From contig MNCI01035354.1 of NCBI GenBank assembly GCA_015680685.1, forward strand, positions 1,413,512 to 1,477,511: a stretch of 64,000 nt of DNA, read 5' to 3'. Every line of letters begins with the position of its first letter. Position 1 is the first letter of the stretch. The position numbers and the translations under genes were made by a program. This DNA is from Gnetum montanum. Its lineage: Eukaryota; Streptophyta; Gnetopsida; Gnetales; Gnetaceae. Shown in pieces: positions 1 to 11,480 of this stretch. The notes under the pieces were generated by a model, which was not told the DNA's origin, did no database searches, and worked only from the letters and a program-made list of their open reading frames with translations.

Positions 1-5
1 AGTAT

Positions 6-561
6 ATGAATGGGGAAAAACTCAAAAAAAACCACAAACATCATTACAAGATGGAACATGCAGCCTACTGCAAGAAGTATAGGGATGAGTCTGTGGAGCA
101 TCGATGTCAAGAGATATTCCTTGACACTATTGGTGCAAAGCAGGTTTACAAAACGTTTGTGAGCCATCTAGTGGTTAGTGAGTCCCTAGAGAGAGAGATC
201 ATTGTTCCTTCCATAGAGGTTACTTCTACAACATTTTCACTAAGGCTGCCCATATGGATAGCCATGGAGAAAAGGAAAACCCGTGTAGGCATCGATTTGG
301 GAGAGAAGGATTGAACACGCATGTCAAAGGATGAAATCCTCCGATGTCTAGAGGCCAACTTCAATAGGATGCCCCCAACCATGGATGCGGGCCCATCTCA
401 TGTTAGTTTAACTTACCTTATTATTGTCTATTTCATTATGATTTTGCATGTTATCCAATTTATTGATTAGTTTGTTGTTTCATTTTTGTTTTGCGCAGGC
501 TCCAAGTGAAGGTGAAAGACCTAAAGGAGAAATGGATAAAGACAAAGGGGAAGAACCTTAG
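6..561 (+). pseudogene. Spliced-looking C-terminal gene fragment, unidentified
   Basis: An open frame runs from 6 to a TGA at 312-314 and continues in the same frame through ATG 321 to position 401. A GTTAGT donor (402) and a TTTTGCGCAG acceptor (ending 498) bound a 97-bp T-rich intron. Exon 2 (499-561) stays in phase and ends at TAG 559-561 after an acidic, Lys-rich tail. An AT-rich stretch with AATGAAAAAT follows near 690, fitting a 3' UTR. The strand is opposite to element A's gag and protease. I do not recognise the product. It could be a host-gene fragment carried by element A or flanking DNA; A's left LTR is not in view, so this cannot be settled. The in-frame stop makes it a probable pseudogene. 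Confidence 0.45.
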
Positions 562-719
562 CTTTCCATCGTAATGCAAATTAAAATGTTTGAGATATAG
601 CCCTACTATTGGGCAATCTTATGTCTTTTTGGATATTCCATGTGGTTGTTGATGTAACTTTGGACTATGTATTTTATTTATGATTTAATGAAAAATATGA
701 CATTTATTTAGTTTTTATT

Positions 720-1430
720 TTATCATTTTAACTTGTAATTCAATTGATATTATTATGATTCTAACTTATGATTTTTGTTGATGTAATTAGGCCTCTTATG
801 AGCCCCATGCTAGTATAAGGTCATGGCGACAGGGCCAACACTAGTTTAAGGCCATTTTAGGCCATTGCATGAAAGAAAGTTAGTTGCTAGTTTTAGGCCT
901 TGATGGGCCATGCGATAGTTTAAGGCCATTTCAGGCCACGTGGTAGTTTAAGATCTTTTTGGGCCCCATTTTTTTATTTTTTATTTTTTTGAGAAAGAAA
1001 GCTAAGCAAAATCATAACTAATGCAAGGTACAAATATAGTATAAACTGTAACTATATAGACAAAGGAACAAAAGACAAATTGGACAGGCATGTGAATTAG
1101 GGACATACCCTAGTCATGTAGATGCTTCCTAACCTAATGTGGGTTAAGCAGTGCATAAGGTTGGGTGGGCACTAGATGGTACTCTCCTAGGCCATCATCT
1201 ACCACAAAAAAGGGAAATTCTACCCATAGAGCTTCCTCATGGAGGTCACTTATCTTGCTTGGCTACTTAGCATTGGCTTAACATCATCGACTTTTATTAC
1301 AAACAGGCGATGTGTCCTCAAATATCTCCACCTCTAACCATTTTTTAGTGTCTTCATTGTTGATGGTCAAAGGGGCTACGTTGTCACCAAAGATCACCAC
1401 TTCCCCACCCTCATAAGGCAAGTGGATTTC
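720..1430. other. Non-coding 3' part of element A with TAGTTTA units
   Basis: No coding frame is supported. TAGTTTA-type units start near 811, 842, 888, 916 and 944, each followed by a short GGCC- or GTC/GAC-containing inverted arm. They match the array in element N at 13992-14259. The region lies downstream of the protease in element-sense (minus) direction, where pol would normally be found. Confidence 0.6.
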
Positions 1431-2300
1431 TTAGTGGATTGGTGAGGAAATAGCCCGTAGTTGGGAAAACCAAGACCTTCCTAAGATTAGGTTGAATCTA
1501 GGAATCTCTTTAATCATGATGAACTCTGTGTTAGTGGGGAATTTCTCCCCTACCATGAAATCAATTATGACTATCCCCTTGACAACCACACATGCTCCAT
1601 TGAAGGATTTTAGACATGCTGTTGTTTTTGGCCTAATTTGATCTACTAGACCAAGCTTGTCGACAACAAGGAATGGGATAACATTGGTTGCCACCCCATC
1701 ATCCACATGCACCCTACAGATCTTTTACTAATCCACGCAAATCATTATGAACATGGATGCAGGATCAGGTTTAATTACTTCATCACAAAAGGTCAAGGGT
1801 GTTGACCTTGGCTCTTTGGTTGTAGGCAGGAGCATCACTACATGGATAGCCTTGTCATCTACTGATATGTCTTCCTTAACAGGAATGGATGCCAACATGC
1901 GAACCAAGGCTTCACAATGAGTAGGGGAAGTCATAATTAAGTCATATAGGCTCAAAGTTGTATTTTTCTATTTTAGAGTTTGTTTAACCTAAGCCAATAC
2001 ATCTAAAAACTATTTTTCACCATTAGCTTGTTTGGTGGTTTTTATCTCTTCCATGCATCCTAGAAGATGAATTTCTTTAGGAGGAGACTTAGGTTTTGGT
2101 TGGGCAATGAACCTTCAAGCCTTAGTGCTTCCTTGCTGAGTGTGCATGTCTATGTTGGTTGCTTGAGACAATGAGGCCATGGGAATAGCTGACAAGGGGA
2201 TAGGCTTAGGGGGACCTAGCTTTGTGCATTCCCTAGCCATCTTGTCTACCAGACACTTATCACGTCTCTTCAGGCAAGCGAGTCGTAATGCAGTCCCCAC
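1431..2300 (-). pseudogene. Element A retropepsin (gag-pol type aspartic protease), degenerate
   Basis: The minus strand encodes the protease of a Ty3/gypsy-type element. The 1431-1712 segment carries the catalytic motif as D-D-G-V-A-T-N, a conserved middle (S-F-N-G), and the C-terminal I-L-G-R-S-W-F motif, followed by the SSPIH segment usual in plant Tat/Ogre-like proteases. Upstream pieces (1728-1955, 2115-2300) are separated by stops. The fold cleaves the Gag polyprotein in the virus-like particle. The same protein is better preserved in element N at 14400-15416, and the two align along their length. No reverse transcriptase follows it. Stops make it non-functional. Confidence 0.8.
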
Positions 2301-2384
2301 CCCCGAACCCTAGGAAAATGGAGGATCCACATGTTTTGACATCCTTATGACCAAAGGTGTTTGGGTTTTTGTTGCTGGAATGTG

Positions 2385-4483
2385 CTACGAGGCCCTAACC
2401 ACAAAGGGTATCATGGGTGCCCAAGGTGATGCCTTGATGATAAAGGGGATCGGTGGCCTAGTCGATGTTGAGGCCCCAATGTCATCAAAGGGCACACAAA
2501 TCATAAATGGTTCATGTGTCAGCTCTACATCATCATCAACACTAATAGCATTGATAATGTAACCTACACTTCTAGCATTTAATGGATCTTTATAAACTTT
2601 CATGGACTAGTTCTCTAGCCAAACAGGATTACTTTCATCAAGGACCAACTTGCCTTGATTGATCATGCATTGAATGTCATCTTTCAATGCTAGGTAGTAA
2701 TCCATGTCGTGGCCATGCAGCTGATGGTAGTTGTACAACCTATCCAGTTTGAAATTTTTGGGTACCAAATGCTCATTGGGCATAGCTACAAAAGGGTTTC
2801 AGAGGACCTCGTAGTACCTCTCGTGGCACTTTCATGCATCCTCTAACATTTTCTTGTGTTGAATGCACCTAGCACTAAGTAGTTGATCTAATAGCTTAGA
2901 TAGCTTGATTGGAAAATGGGTGTATTTTGAGCAATCCTTACACTCAAAGTTTGGCCTTGAGGGAGCTTGCCCCATGGCTACTGATGATGCAGGTTGATTG
3001 ATTCCCGCATTGCCTAAACCCAATGCTTTGTTACTATTGGTCGGGGCTTTAGATGCCTTGGTCGCTTGCTTGTTGTTGTTGGGCTTAACTTCATCAACCA
3101 CAATTGCCATGGTGGTTGTTGTGGCTTTCCATTTTTCCTTATCTCTCTTTGCATGCACATTCTTGTAGGATATGTAAGCCAAGTCCCTACTAGATTCCGC
3201 CACATTTTGTATGCTCTTTTTTTGAGCAAAAGCTTGGCTAAGGGAATGTGGGGCTAAATAGTATAGCTTCAATTTAATGAAATCATTTACTGCATCCTTA
3301 AAAATGGCCAACAGGTGGGTTTCGGCGATTGGTTCATGAATCTCATTTAGGGAGGCACTCCAATGTTGTATGAATTTTTGTACTGGTTCCAACACTCCTT
3401 GCTTAATGTTCATCAACTAATTTAACGTGGCCTCTGGCTTCAAGTTGTACTTGAAGTAGGTGAAAAATTGGCTTAGCAACTCTTGTAGAGTTGAGATGGA
3501 AGCTCTAGAAAGTGCATGATACCAGTCAAGGGCTTTACTAGCCAAAGACATGACAAAAATGTGGATGATCGCATGTGGCCACGCTTGCAATAATAAGCAC
3601 TTAGAACAGAAATTTACAAGAGAGCATTTAGGTCACCCTCACCATTGTATTTTGTAAACTAGGGGAGTTGGACCCCAGGAGGTAGTGTTCATAGAGGAAC
3701 TGTAGGGCTAATGGGATCCTCTTGGTAGAATTCCATTACATGCACTATTTCTAAGTTGGCCAATTTAAGCCACCTGACCTCCTTTGTGAGAGTTTCGATA
3801 AGTTGAAATGCTTGATCCAAACTTAGGGATGTTGTAGATGGTTGCATCAGCTGTGCCATTGGCAGTGCAGTCAAAGTGGCCCACAGCCCTATTGTGGGTT
3901 GTGCCACCACATGTGACACTTGGTAAGTTTGTTGTTGTATGTACTGCGGCACATGTGACAGTTGAACAGTGGGTACAAATGTTGGGGCCCACCATGAAAT
4001 TTAGGCTAAGGCTATTATTGGTGGTGGGACCGAGATGATGGGGATGACAGAAATGTAACTTCTTTGGGACTATGATATGAGCATGGTATGCACATATGGT
4101 TCATCATAGTTTGATGTAGTGCCCTACTCTCTTGGCCCGCTCAACCTATTGAGTTGATCCAAAATCTATTTGAAGTTTTTGATGAGCAGTATTATCATGT
4201 CTAGGTTGGGAAGGAACTCCCTTCCATTTTAGTGGATAATCTTGAAATTACGTTTTGCTTCCATTTCTTGGCAAACCAATGATAAGCCCACCTGAATCTT
4301 TGCACATAGGAAGTTGTATCGTTCATCATCAAGTGCCCTATGTTTGGATGATTGGTGTCACAGTCTAAGAGACTACCATTGTGGTCACCTTAGGCTAGGT
4401 GGTTGCTCAATGTCTCCCACATGTTAAATGGGGTGAGCCACCTCCAAGCTCAAAGCAGCAACCAAGGTGTTAATAGGGTTCAT
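2385..4483 (-). pseudogene. Element A gag, degenerate
   Basis: Read on the minus strand, a plausible ATG lies at 4481-4483. Fragments at 3689-3952 and 2832-3416 show the capsid-type retrotransposon gag region, including a segment F-I-Q-H-W-S-A-S-L typical of plant gag. The zinc-knuckle region (about 2690-2745) has both cysteines replaced by tyrosine while its two histidines remain, so RNA binding is probably lost; Cys to Tyr is a G-to-A change. At 2385-2603 is a linker with degenerate PFxIK repeats, homologous to the repeat linker of element N. Gag would assemble particles around element RNA in the cytoplasm. Several stops break it. Confidence 0.75.
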
Positions 4484-4919
4484 TTTGTTGCATAGGAAAG
4501 ACGTGAGAGAAGAAGACGGTTGTAAAAAATGTTTAAGTGCAAAAAATAGCCAAGTGTGAAAACTGTAAAAAGCATGCCAAAAACAAGTAAGTCTAGAAAT
4601 GCTAAAAAATGATTATCTCTAGCATCACACTCGTCATGCTCTAAGGGACTGTTATGCTCACTAGGTTGTCATGCTCTACAAAACACTTAAAGCTTGATGC
4701 AATAGATAGTTTGAACTTTTCGTCCTATGGGGTTCTAGGCGAACTATCAATTGGGACCTATCTACACCAACTAGAACATAGAAAACCCTTGCACTGCCCT
4801 ATGATCCAGCTACTACCATGGCAAGTCCATAAGGGTGTTGCATCTACGCTAGCTTACTACTAGTAACGAGGGTGTAGAAGGCATGTGGGACTACCCGTTG
4901 CACACAGAAGGAATGGGAG
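4484..4919 (-). other. Element A leader (between primer site and gag)
   Basis: No gene seen. In element-sense direction this is the untranslated leader. A short word TCATGCTCTA recurs near 4633 and 4668, but no array as regular as that in element N is visible. Confidence 0.5.
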
Positions 4920-4937
4920 GCCCTCCTTCTAATGCCA
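4920..4937 (-). other. Element A primer-binding site
   Basis: The reverse complement (TGGCATTAGAAGGAGGGC) lies 5 nt from the LTR edge and matches element N's site (18384-18401) except for a few bases. This places the 5' LTR to the right and fixes a minus orientation. I cannot assign the tRNA. Confidence 0.6.
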
Positions 4938-4942
4938 AAAAT

Positions 4943-6827
4943 TATGACATCTAAGAATTTTGGTGGTTGGAACACCAAGAGGTCTGCAAGCATACAGCCT
5001 TACCCCAAATCTGTGTGAGGGCTATGTTGGGTGAACAGAAACAAGGTGCCCTAAACGGTTTAGTTGATCAGATAGGGACTTATGTTGTGTAACAATAACC
5101 ATTTGTAAAAAGGATTTTAGGTGAGTTCAACATGGGAGCTAGGACAACAAGCAAGAGTGTGGTGTAGAGTCTTAGCCCAAAAATAGTAAGGTAGATATGC
5201 AAATGTGTGTCAACGGCAGAAAAAATGCAAGGGTAATGCTAAAAATTTGAAACAAATGCTAGGAAAGAAAATGGAATAGGAGTCTGAGTGGAGAAATACA
5301 CCATCATAACACCAGGGAGTGTACCTTTTGATTGAACAATCTATGAAACTGGTACGCGATGTCAAACAAGAATAATAGTAGCATAGCGATGCAGTCACAA
5401 TCCTTGGAAAATCATGGACGTAGTGTTGGTAGCTACAAGGGAGGTTGAACCTATTGGGTTGGTAATCATCATGCTATGTACATGCAAGGAATACTATGTT
5501 GTGGTACTTGCCAAGGTGTCAAGCTCAAGTGCTTAGGTGCAAGAGTAGTGAGGATGCTAGCAATGCTCGAATGCTCAATGCTCAAATGGTTTGCCAACCC
5601 ATAAAATGCTGAATGTCAGGGTATTTATAAGGCTAGGGTTGACATGAGATGTGGACTAGATGCCACATGGCCTAGGTGCCACGTGGCATAGACATGGATA
5701 GGTCACACTTACATGTTACACTCAAAGTGTTACGCTCTGCAGGACAAGAATAGGATCCCAAAGATTTCTGAACTATGACCACACCACCCGAACTAGATGT
5801 GCTAGAGTCTGAGAGATTTTCATCTACCTACAAACAATGTCAAAATAATGCAACTTGGAGTCTATGCTTTGGGACTACATCTTCCCCCTATTTTAAGTAG
5901 GATCAAGCATAGGGACAATTTTGGGGACTAATGGGGGGTGCAAAAGCAAGGAAAATTGCTAATCTTGGTTGTTGAAGGGATGTCAAAGCTGAAATGAAGG
6001 TTGATGTAAAGTTTTGGAAGCTTCTAGAGACTTTTGAAGACATTTTTCATGTGTCAAGCTAGCTATGTTGCATAACATAGCAGAGCGTAGCATGAACACT
6101 TAGTAAAATTTTTGCAGATTTTGACTTGCTACACTCATCATGTTGTCTATGCTGCACAATGTAGCAGAGCATAGCACAAGTACTTTGACAAAGTTTGATA
6201 AAATTTGTAATGTTTCTTCATGGCACATTGACCACACTCTGGGGTGTAGTAGGACCAGGAGCCTTAGAAGTCAAAAAATCGCCAAATGCATCTTCCATGT
6301 TGAGCTAACTTAATAGATCTTTGTCCAACACGTAGACAAAATTTGGCCCTGAAACTTGTGTCAAGCTTGCTACACTATGTAGCATAGCAAAGCATTATAG
6401 CTCACAAGATAGAAAATTTGCCAAATTATTTGTTCCATTTTGCACACTTTTTAATACACTCTAGCCTAGTGCTTGGGTGAATTGACAACTCAGATATGTG
6501 TTAAGCTGGGCAAGCTAGAGAGCATAGCAAGCTTGACAGTTCGGGAGATAGAAAATTTGCTAAACTATTTGGTCCATCCCAAGAAACTCTTGACTACTTT
6601 TAGCTTAACATTTGTGCAGACTGGCCATTGAAGTGTGTGCTACACTGACCATGTTGGGGAGCGTAGCAAGTAGACTTAGAAAAAATTTGCCAAAATTAGG
6701 ACTTTTGGTATGCTACACTATCTATGTTGCATAGCGTGAAACCAGAGTTAGAAAAATTTTTCCCAAGTTTAGACACTTAGACAAATCTACCATTAAACTG
6801 TAGGAGCCAGAAATTGGTGGTGTTTCA
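4943..6827 (-). repeat. 5' LTR of element A (1885 bp)
   Basis: Edges are inferred by alignment to the element N LTRs. The left edge TATGACATCTAAG follows the 5-nt spacer after the primer site, and the right edge GGTGGTGTTTCA matches the N ends GTGGTGTTTCA. Internal similarity includes ACACCAAGAGGTCTGCAAG against ACACCAAGAGATCTACAAA. The U3 part (about 5640-6827) is packed with variants of a GCTACAC...CATGTTG...AGCGTAGCA word containing short inverted repeats. The partner LTR lies outside the window. Confidence 0.75.
5621..5630 (-). promoter_or_regulatory. TATA box of element A LTR
   Basis: The minus strand reads TTATAAATAC. It aligns with CTCATAAAAACCCC at the same place in the element N LTR, so it probably marks the U3/R boundary region. 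Confidence 0.55.
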
Positions 6828-8030
6828 AAGCTAAAGTGCAACACTTGCAAAACCCTATCCAGTTTGTTGCACCTAACCATCTGGACCAATTCAAAATAGA
6901 GCAGTTGAACAAGTTGATTAAAGAGAACAAAGCTGCCAAGCAAGAAAAGAAGAACGCAATTTGAAATGCCTTAGCTACTAATGCTTAGGCATATGCCCAT
7001 AAGAAGTCATTGACTGCCACACAAGAAGAGAATAAACAGCTTGCTATAAATAACTCACGATTGACCACAATAGAAAAACAAAAGAACATCTTGGGAGAAT
7101 GCGTCCACCAGTTAAGAGAGTAACTAGTGAGGATCAAGTAGGACATCAACAGATTAACCAGAGAAAACCAAACCTTCTAAATGAAGGAGGTTCATGAAAT
7201 TTGACAAAAGTCTACAATCAAAATAACCACATGGCAAAATGAGGCCATAAAGCATGAAAAGCTAAAGGAACACTTCTGAGACTAAGTCGACATGTATAAG
7301 TAGATCAACAAGAAAAAATATTACATGGCAAAGGCCTACAGTAGATCCATGTTAGCAATAAATATTGATAGGAAATTCATCTTGGATAGTTATACACTGG
7401 TCTACCAAGTGGAAGTGAATAATAAAGACCTATAGATTGAGGACTTAAAGGAATACATGGCATTGGCTAACCTTAGATATGCCAACCTTACCATGTTAAC
7501 AGTGGATCGGCCAAAAAATAAATTAGAGTAGCAAGTAGCAACCACCTACACATTATATGAGAAAGAGTTTGCAAACAAAAAAGATGCTTTACAGAAACAC
7601 CATGTAGCAAACTCAAAACTAGAGATGATCAAGACTCACTACCATGGATAGAAGGATGTCACCTTGAACCTAACTAGAAGACTAACAAATCATAATGAGT
7701 TAAAAGAGAACGCTAAGGCCTTTGACAAGGAATGATGACAATTTGTAGCCTAGTATGTGAAGGCCAACAAAATGTTTCTTCAACTACCATTTCCTTGAAA
7801 CATACCGACACTAGCACACATCAATTAAATAGCTTGGATGGTACATGATCCAAGGAAGAAAGAAGAAAAGTTGTAGGCACTACTCAACTGCTACAAATTT
7901 TACAAGCTTAATGACAAAAGGAAAGTGACCAATGGAGGAACCATCACCTCCAAGAACTACATCAGCTTTCACAATTTTGTGTCTTGTAATGTTGTGTCCA
8001 AAGTTTTGTAAAGCACCACTGTGGCATGTA
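6828..8030 (+). pseudogene. Element E third ORF, coiled-coil C-terminal part
   Basis: Plus-strand translation interrupted by many stops gives a Glu/Lys/Asn-rich, heptad-like protein. It has a conserved block (Y-M-A-L-A-N-L-R-Y near 7450-7490) and ends after a D-P-R-K-K-E-E-K-L segment near 7850. The same order of motifs occurs in D (23100-24330) and H (51100-51990), so this is a shared ORF between integrase and the polypurine tract. Element A interrupts its N-terminal half at 6828, where AAGCT (6828-6832) would be the target duplication. The function is unknown. Additional ORFs at this position are known in Athila/Tat-type elements, but I do not recognise this C-terminal domain. Confidence 0.65.
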
Positions 8031-8140
8031 AGAGTCAATTTGTTTATTTGTTTGAGTTAGTCAATAATTCCATACCTTCCTAATATTTTGTAAAGAACTT
8101 ATTCCTCATTTTTTTTAACTCAAGGATGAGTTTTCATTCA

Positions 8141-8152
8141 GTTGTGGGGGTA
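8141..8152 (+). other. Polypurine tract of element E
   Basis: GTTGTGGGGGTA directly precedes TGATGAGT. The same tract precedes the 3' LTRs of D and C, and its complement flanks the minus-strand LTR at 53981. It would prime plus-strand DNA synthesis. Confidence 0.8.
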
Positions 8153-9022
8153 TGATGAGTCATGATTTTGTCAGCTTTGATATCAAATAACTGATATCAG
8201 AGACTCAATATTGGGTCCCAAGAAATGATGTCAGATATCTGATATCATCTCTTTTATGCTAGCCTATAAATACAACACTTGGATGCATGGTTGGGATATA
8301 GTTGGTTCTTATATTTTAGATAGCTTTTGCATAGCTTTGTGATTTCAAGTTCTGTTGTTTTCCAATGCATGCCCACAGTGTGATTTTTGTGATTATATGG
8401 CATCCTTATTTGAGTGTGACATACTTGGATGCATTACATGACCAAAAATCAAGATCAAGATTACTTCCATCATTGCAGCATCTACTTAGATTTATTATTA
8501 TTTTTAATTGTTTAATTATTTACTATTTTCCTTAGTTAATGTATTCATTTATTGCTATTTACTATTCCTATTGTTAAGTATAATGAATACGACTAATCAC
8601 AAGCACTTAAGGACAATTACTTGGTAACCCAGTAATGTATTTTTTGATAAGGCTGGTGACATATGCTTGGTAATCCCAGTGGTAGTTACATGAAGTCCAA
8701 GGCATGTGTGAATGATTAGGCATGGATACTCATCACACATAGGCTAGTTTAGGTTTTACTTTCCATTGTTTATTAGCTTATTAATTTATCTCTTATTTTC
8801 ATTAGGAGCAGCGTAGGACTAAAAAAGATCAATCATATGCCTTACTTTGGACTAAACCATACATGACAAAGCTACCACTAGTTCAAGTGGGAAGACAATG
8901 AACTACAATCAAATCATAATGATTTAGATGCACAACTAGTCCCATTCACAAAATTTGACTAGATCGTGTGTGAATGCTTGTGATTCATATGGTTGGACGT
9001 AGGGATACCTTGCCACTCATCA
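8153..9022 (+). repeat. 3' LTR of element E (870 bp)
   Basis: Starts TGATGAGT and ends ACTCATCA, perfect inverted ends shared by the whole family. A TATAAATA box is at 8265-8272. Between start and TATA the copy-specific word is TGATATCA/CTGATATCAG, repeated about four times. Downstream R-U5 matches the LTRs at 48857 and 28209. It is followed immediately by the RT/RNase H of another element (D), so E inserted into D's pol; ATCGA (9023-9027) is the expected duplication, but its partner lies outside the window. Confidence 0.9.
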
Positions 9023-9770
9023 ATCGAAAATAGTCAAAGATGTCCAGTCATTCCTTAGACACACTGGTTACTACCAATGATTCATAGAGAGTTTTTCTAA
9101 AATCACAAAATCATTATTCAAGCTAACAAAGAAATATGTTTCATTTATTTGGACCAAGGAATGTGAACATGCATTCCAAAAATTGAAGGAGAAACTCATA
9201 GAAACTCCAATTCTATGAGCACTAGACTGGTCCAGTTTGCTTCATGTCATGACAGATGCATCAAATTATGTCTTGGAAGCCATGCTAATATAGTTGAATG
9301 ATCAAAACCATCCATATTACATCCACTATGCTAGCTATAGCATTATGAATGCACAGCTCAATTACACCTCAATGGAGAAAGAACTAACAATAGTGATGTA
9401 TGCTTTGGAAAATTTTAGGCACTATGTGCTTGAGTATAAAGTGTTATGCACACTAACCATAGTGCCATTCACTTCTTGATGAACAAGCCAACGGTGAGCC
9501 CCCATGTCATACGATGGCTAGTGATTTTGCAAGAATTTGGTCTTACAATGATAGATTGAAAAGGGACTAAGAATGTGGTTGTTGATCATCTCTCTTGGTT
9601 AAGATGGGATAACAAAGATGAGGAGAGCTCACTCTCTAATCAATTCCCTAATGAACTCCTCTTTGCTAAAGTAACTAATGATCAAGTGCCTAAAGAACTA
9701 AAATCATATGATGGCATCCTCACTTATCTTCTCACTCAAGAGATGCCATAAGATCTAGACCATAAGAAGA
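9023..9770 (+). pseudogene. Element D RT C-terminus and RNase H, degenerate
   Basis: The sequence starts inside the RT connection region (V-K-D-V-Q-S-F-L, about 9033-9056) because E's LTR cuts off everything upstream. RNase H follows, with a T-D-A-S-N-Y-V-L first-strand motif near 9250-9275, Y-Y-I-H-Y-A-S, and the E-K-E-L motif in the 9294-9479 segment. It would copy and degrade element RNA during reverse transcription. Stops at about 9223 and 9480 and the missing RT fingers and palm make it dead. It aligns codon for codon with C at 33505-34060. Confidence 0.85.
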
Positions 9771-9779
9771 AATAACAAT

Positions 9780-10990
9780 TTCTTCATAAGGCCAAGCACT
9801 TCATAGAAATCAATGGACACCTTTACAAAGTATGTGCGAATGGCGTGGTTCATTGGTGTGTCCCTAATACTGATCAACTACACATTCTCCAAGATGCTCA
9901 CAAGGGTCCTTGCAGATGCCACTATGCAGGAATATGCACGATCATTAAAATCCTAATGGTAGGGTACTATTGGCCAACAATCTTCAGAGATGCCCATCAA
10001 TTTGTCCAATCCTATGAACACTGTCAATGAGATGGTGGGATGACCATGCGAATGGAGGAACCTCAACAGTGGATCCAACCACTAGAATCCTTCAACATAT
10101 GGGGCATAGACTTCATGGGTCCCATCACACCCATGTCCAATGGAAAGGTGTACATTATCATCATCATTAACTATTTTCCTAAATGGATAGAAGTAATAGT
10201 CGTCGATGACTATACATCATCCACCAGTGCTCAATTTCTTCAACAACACATTGTAAATAGGTTTGGGATGCCACATGCACTAATTTATGATAATGGAATC
10301 CATTTTACATACACCACTTTTTACAAGCTCATGCAACACTTGGAGGTTGAACATAAATTAACAACACCCTACCACCTCCAAGCCAATGGTTAAGTAGAGG
10401 TTACTAATAGGGAGATTACAAAGATTTTAATGAAAAATATTAGCAAATATAGGAGAGACTAGAGTGCAAAACTTAATAATGTCCTCTGGGCCTACCGCTC
10501 AACATGGAAACTTTGTATAGGCTACTCTCCCTATGAGCTAGTTTATGGAAAACTACCAACACTTCCTATTCAATCTTAGCTCCATACACTTTCAACAACC
10601 TGTGACCTAGATCTTGACTTGATTATAACACAAAGAGAACAATTGATCAACCTTAATGTACTAAATGAAAATTGATTAGTGGCCCTATCCTAGAACGAAG
10701 TACACAAGGCATTTAGTAAGCAATAACATGACCTAAAAATAAGGAAAGTCAAATTTCAACCTAGATATTAGGTCCTCTACTGGAACCCCACACATGTTCC
10801 ATAATGAACTAAATTTCAAACATTATGGGAGTAGCCTTATATAATTGATGAAATGTTTCCTACCAGGGCCATGATAATCTACAAAACTAAAAGCCCAAAT
10901 AAGAAATAGTTTGTCAACATTCAACAAATAAAACATTTTCACAAGCCCAAGTAAGCTAGTGCAATGGATACCTCATCAGACAAACAACCT
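9780..10990 (+). pseudogene. Element D integrase, degenerate
   Basis: An N-terminal zinc-binding region lies at about 9845-10030; the two His are present, but the first Cys of the C-x2-C pair is Tyr (S-Y-E-H-C). The DDE core (10040-10393 and on) keeps D in W-G-I-D-F-M-G-P-I, D in I-Y-D-N-G and E in V-E-V-T-N-R-E. One stop (Gln to TAA) falls just before the last motif. The C-terminal part with a K-P-K segment runs to about 10960. Integrase inserts element DNA into chromosomes. It is closely related to C's integrase, which has lost both Asp. Confidence 0.85.
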
Positions 10991-11475
10991 CACTCAATCT
11001 TTTGAGTCTCTTTCTTCCAACTCAGTCATGGATGAGATGGCCATCCATGCCAACCATTTACATAGCTTCTTAGTTTTTCTATTTTTTGTTTTAAACATTT
11101 TTGTTTTCTACTTTATTTATTTTACACCTTTTTGTTTTATACTTTTTCCTATTTTACACCATTTATTGTTTTACACCATCATTGGTACATTTGATTTTTT
11201 TTGAATATTTTACACTTTCTTGTAAAATTTCATTTTTTTTGGGTGTGATTTTCTAAATTTTTGCTAATAAGGTGCTTCTTCCAACAAAACATAGTGTTGT
11301 TATAGTTGTTGTTAATGCTAGTTTGTACTTATTATTTTTTATTACTAATGTCTGGTTTCTATTTTTGAATTTTGATACTAATAACTAAGACATGATTTCT
11401 TTTTCATGGAATAGGCAGTGAGTCCAAGACATCCACCCATCCACAAACTTTATGATTTTCCTTATTTTGGAAGTA
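10991..11475 (+). other. Element D 3' non-coding region, first part
   Basis: Thymine-rich, with repeats of the type TTTTACACC. It matches C at 35480-35935 and resumes at 19819 after the element N insertion. No gene seen. Confidence 0.7.
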
Positions 11476-11480
11476 TGAGG
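11476..11480. other. Target duplication TGAGG, left of element N
   Basis: TGAGG at 11476-11480 is repeated at 19819-19823. Removing N rejoins D into sequence parallel to C around 35935. Confidence 0.85.
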
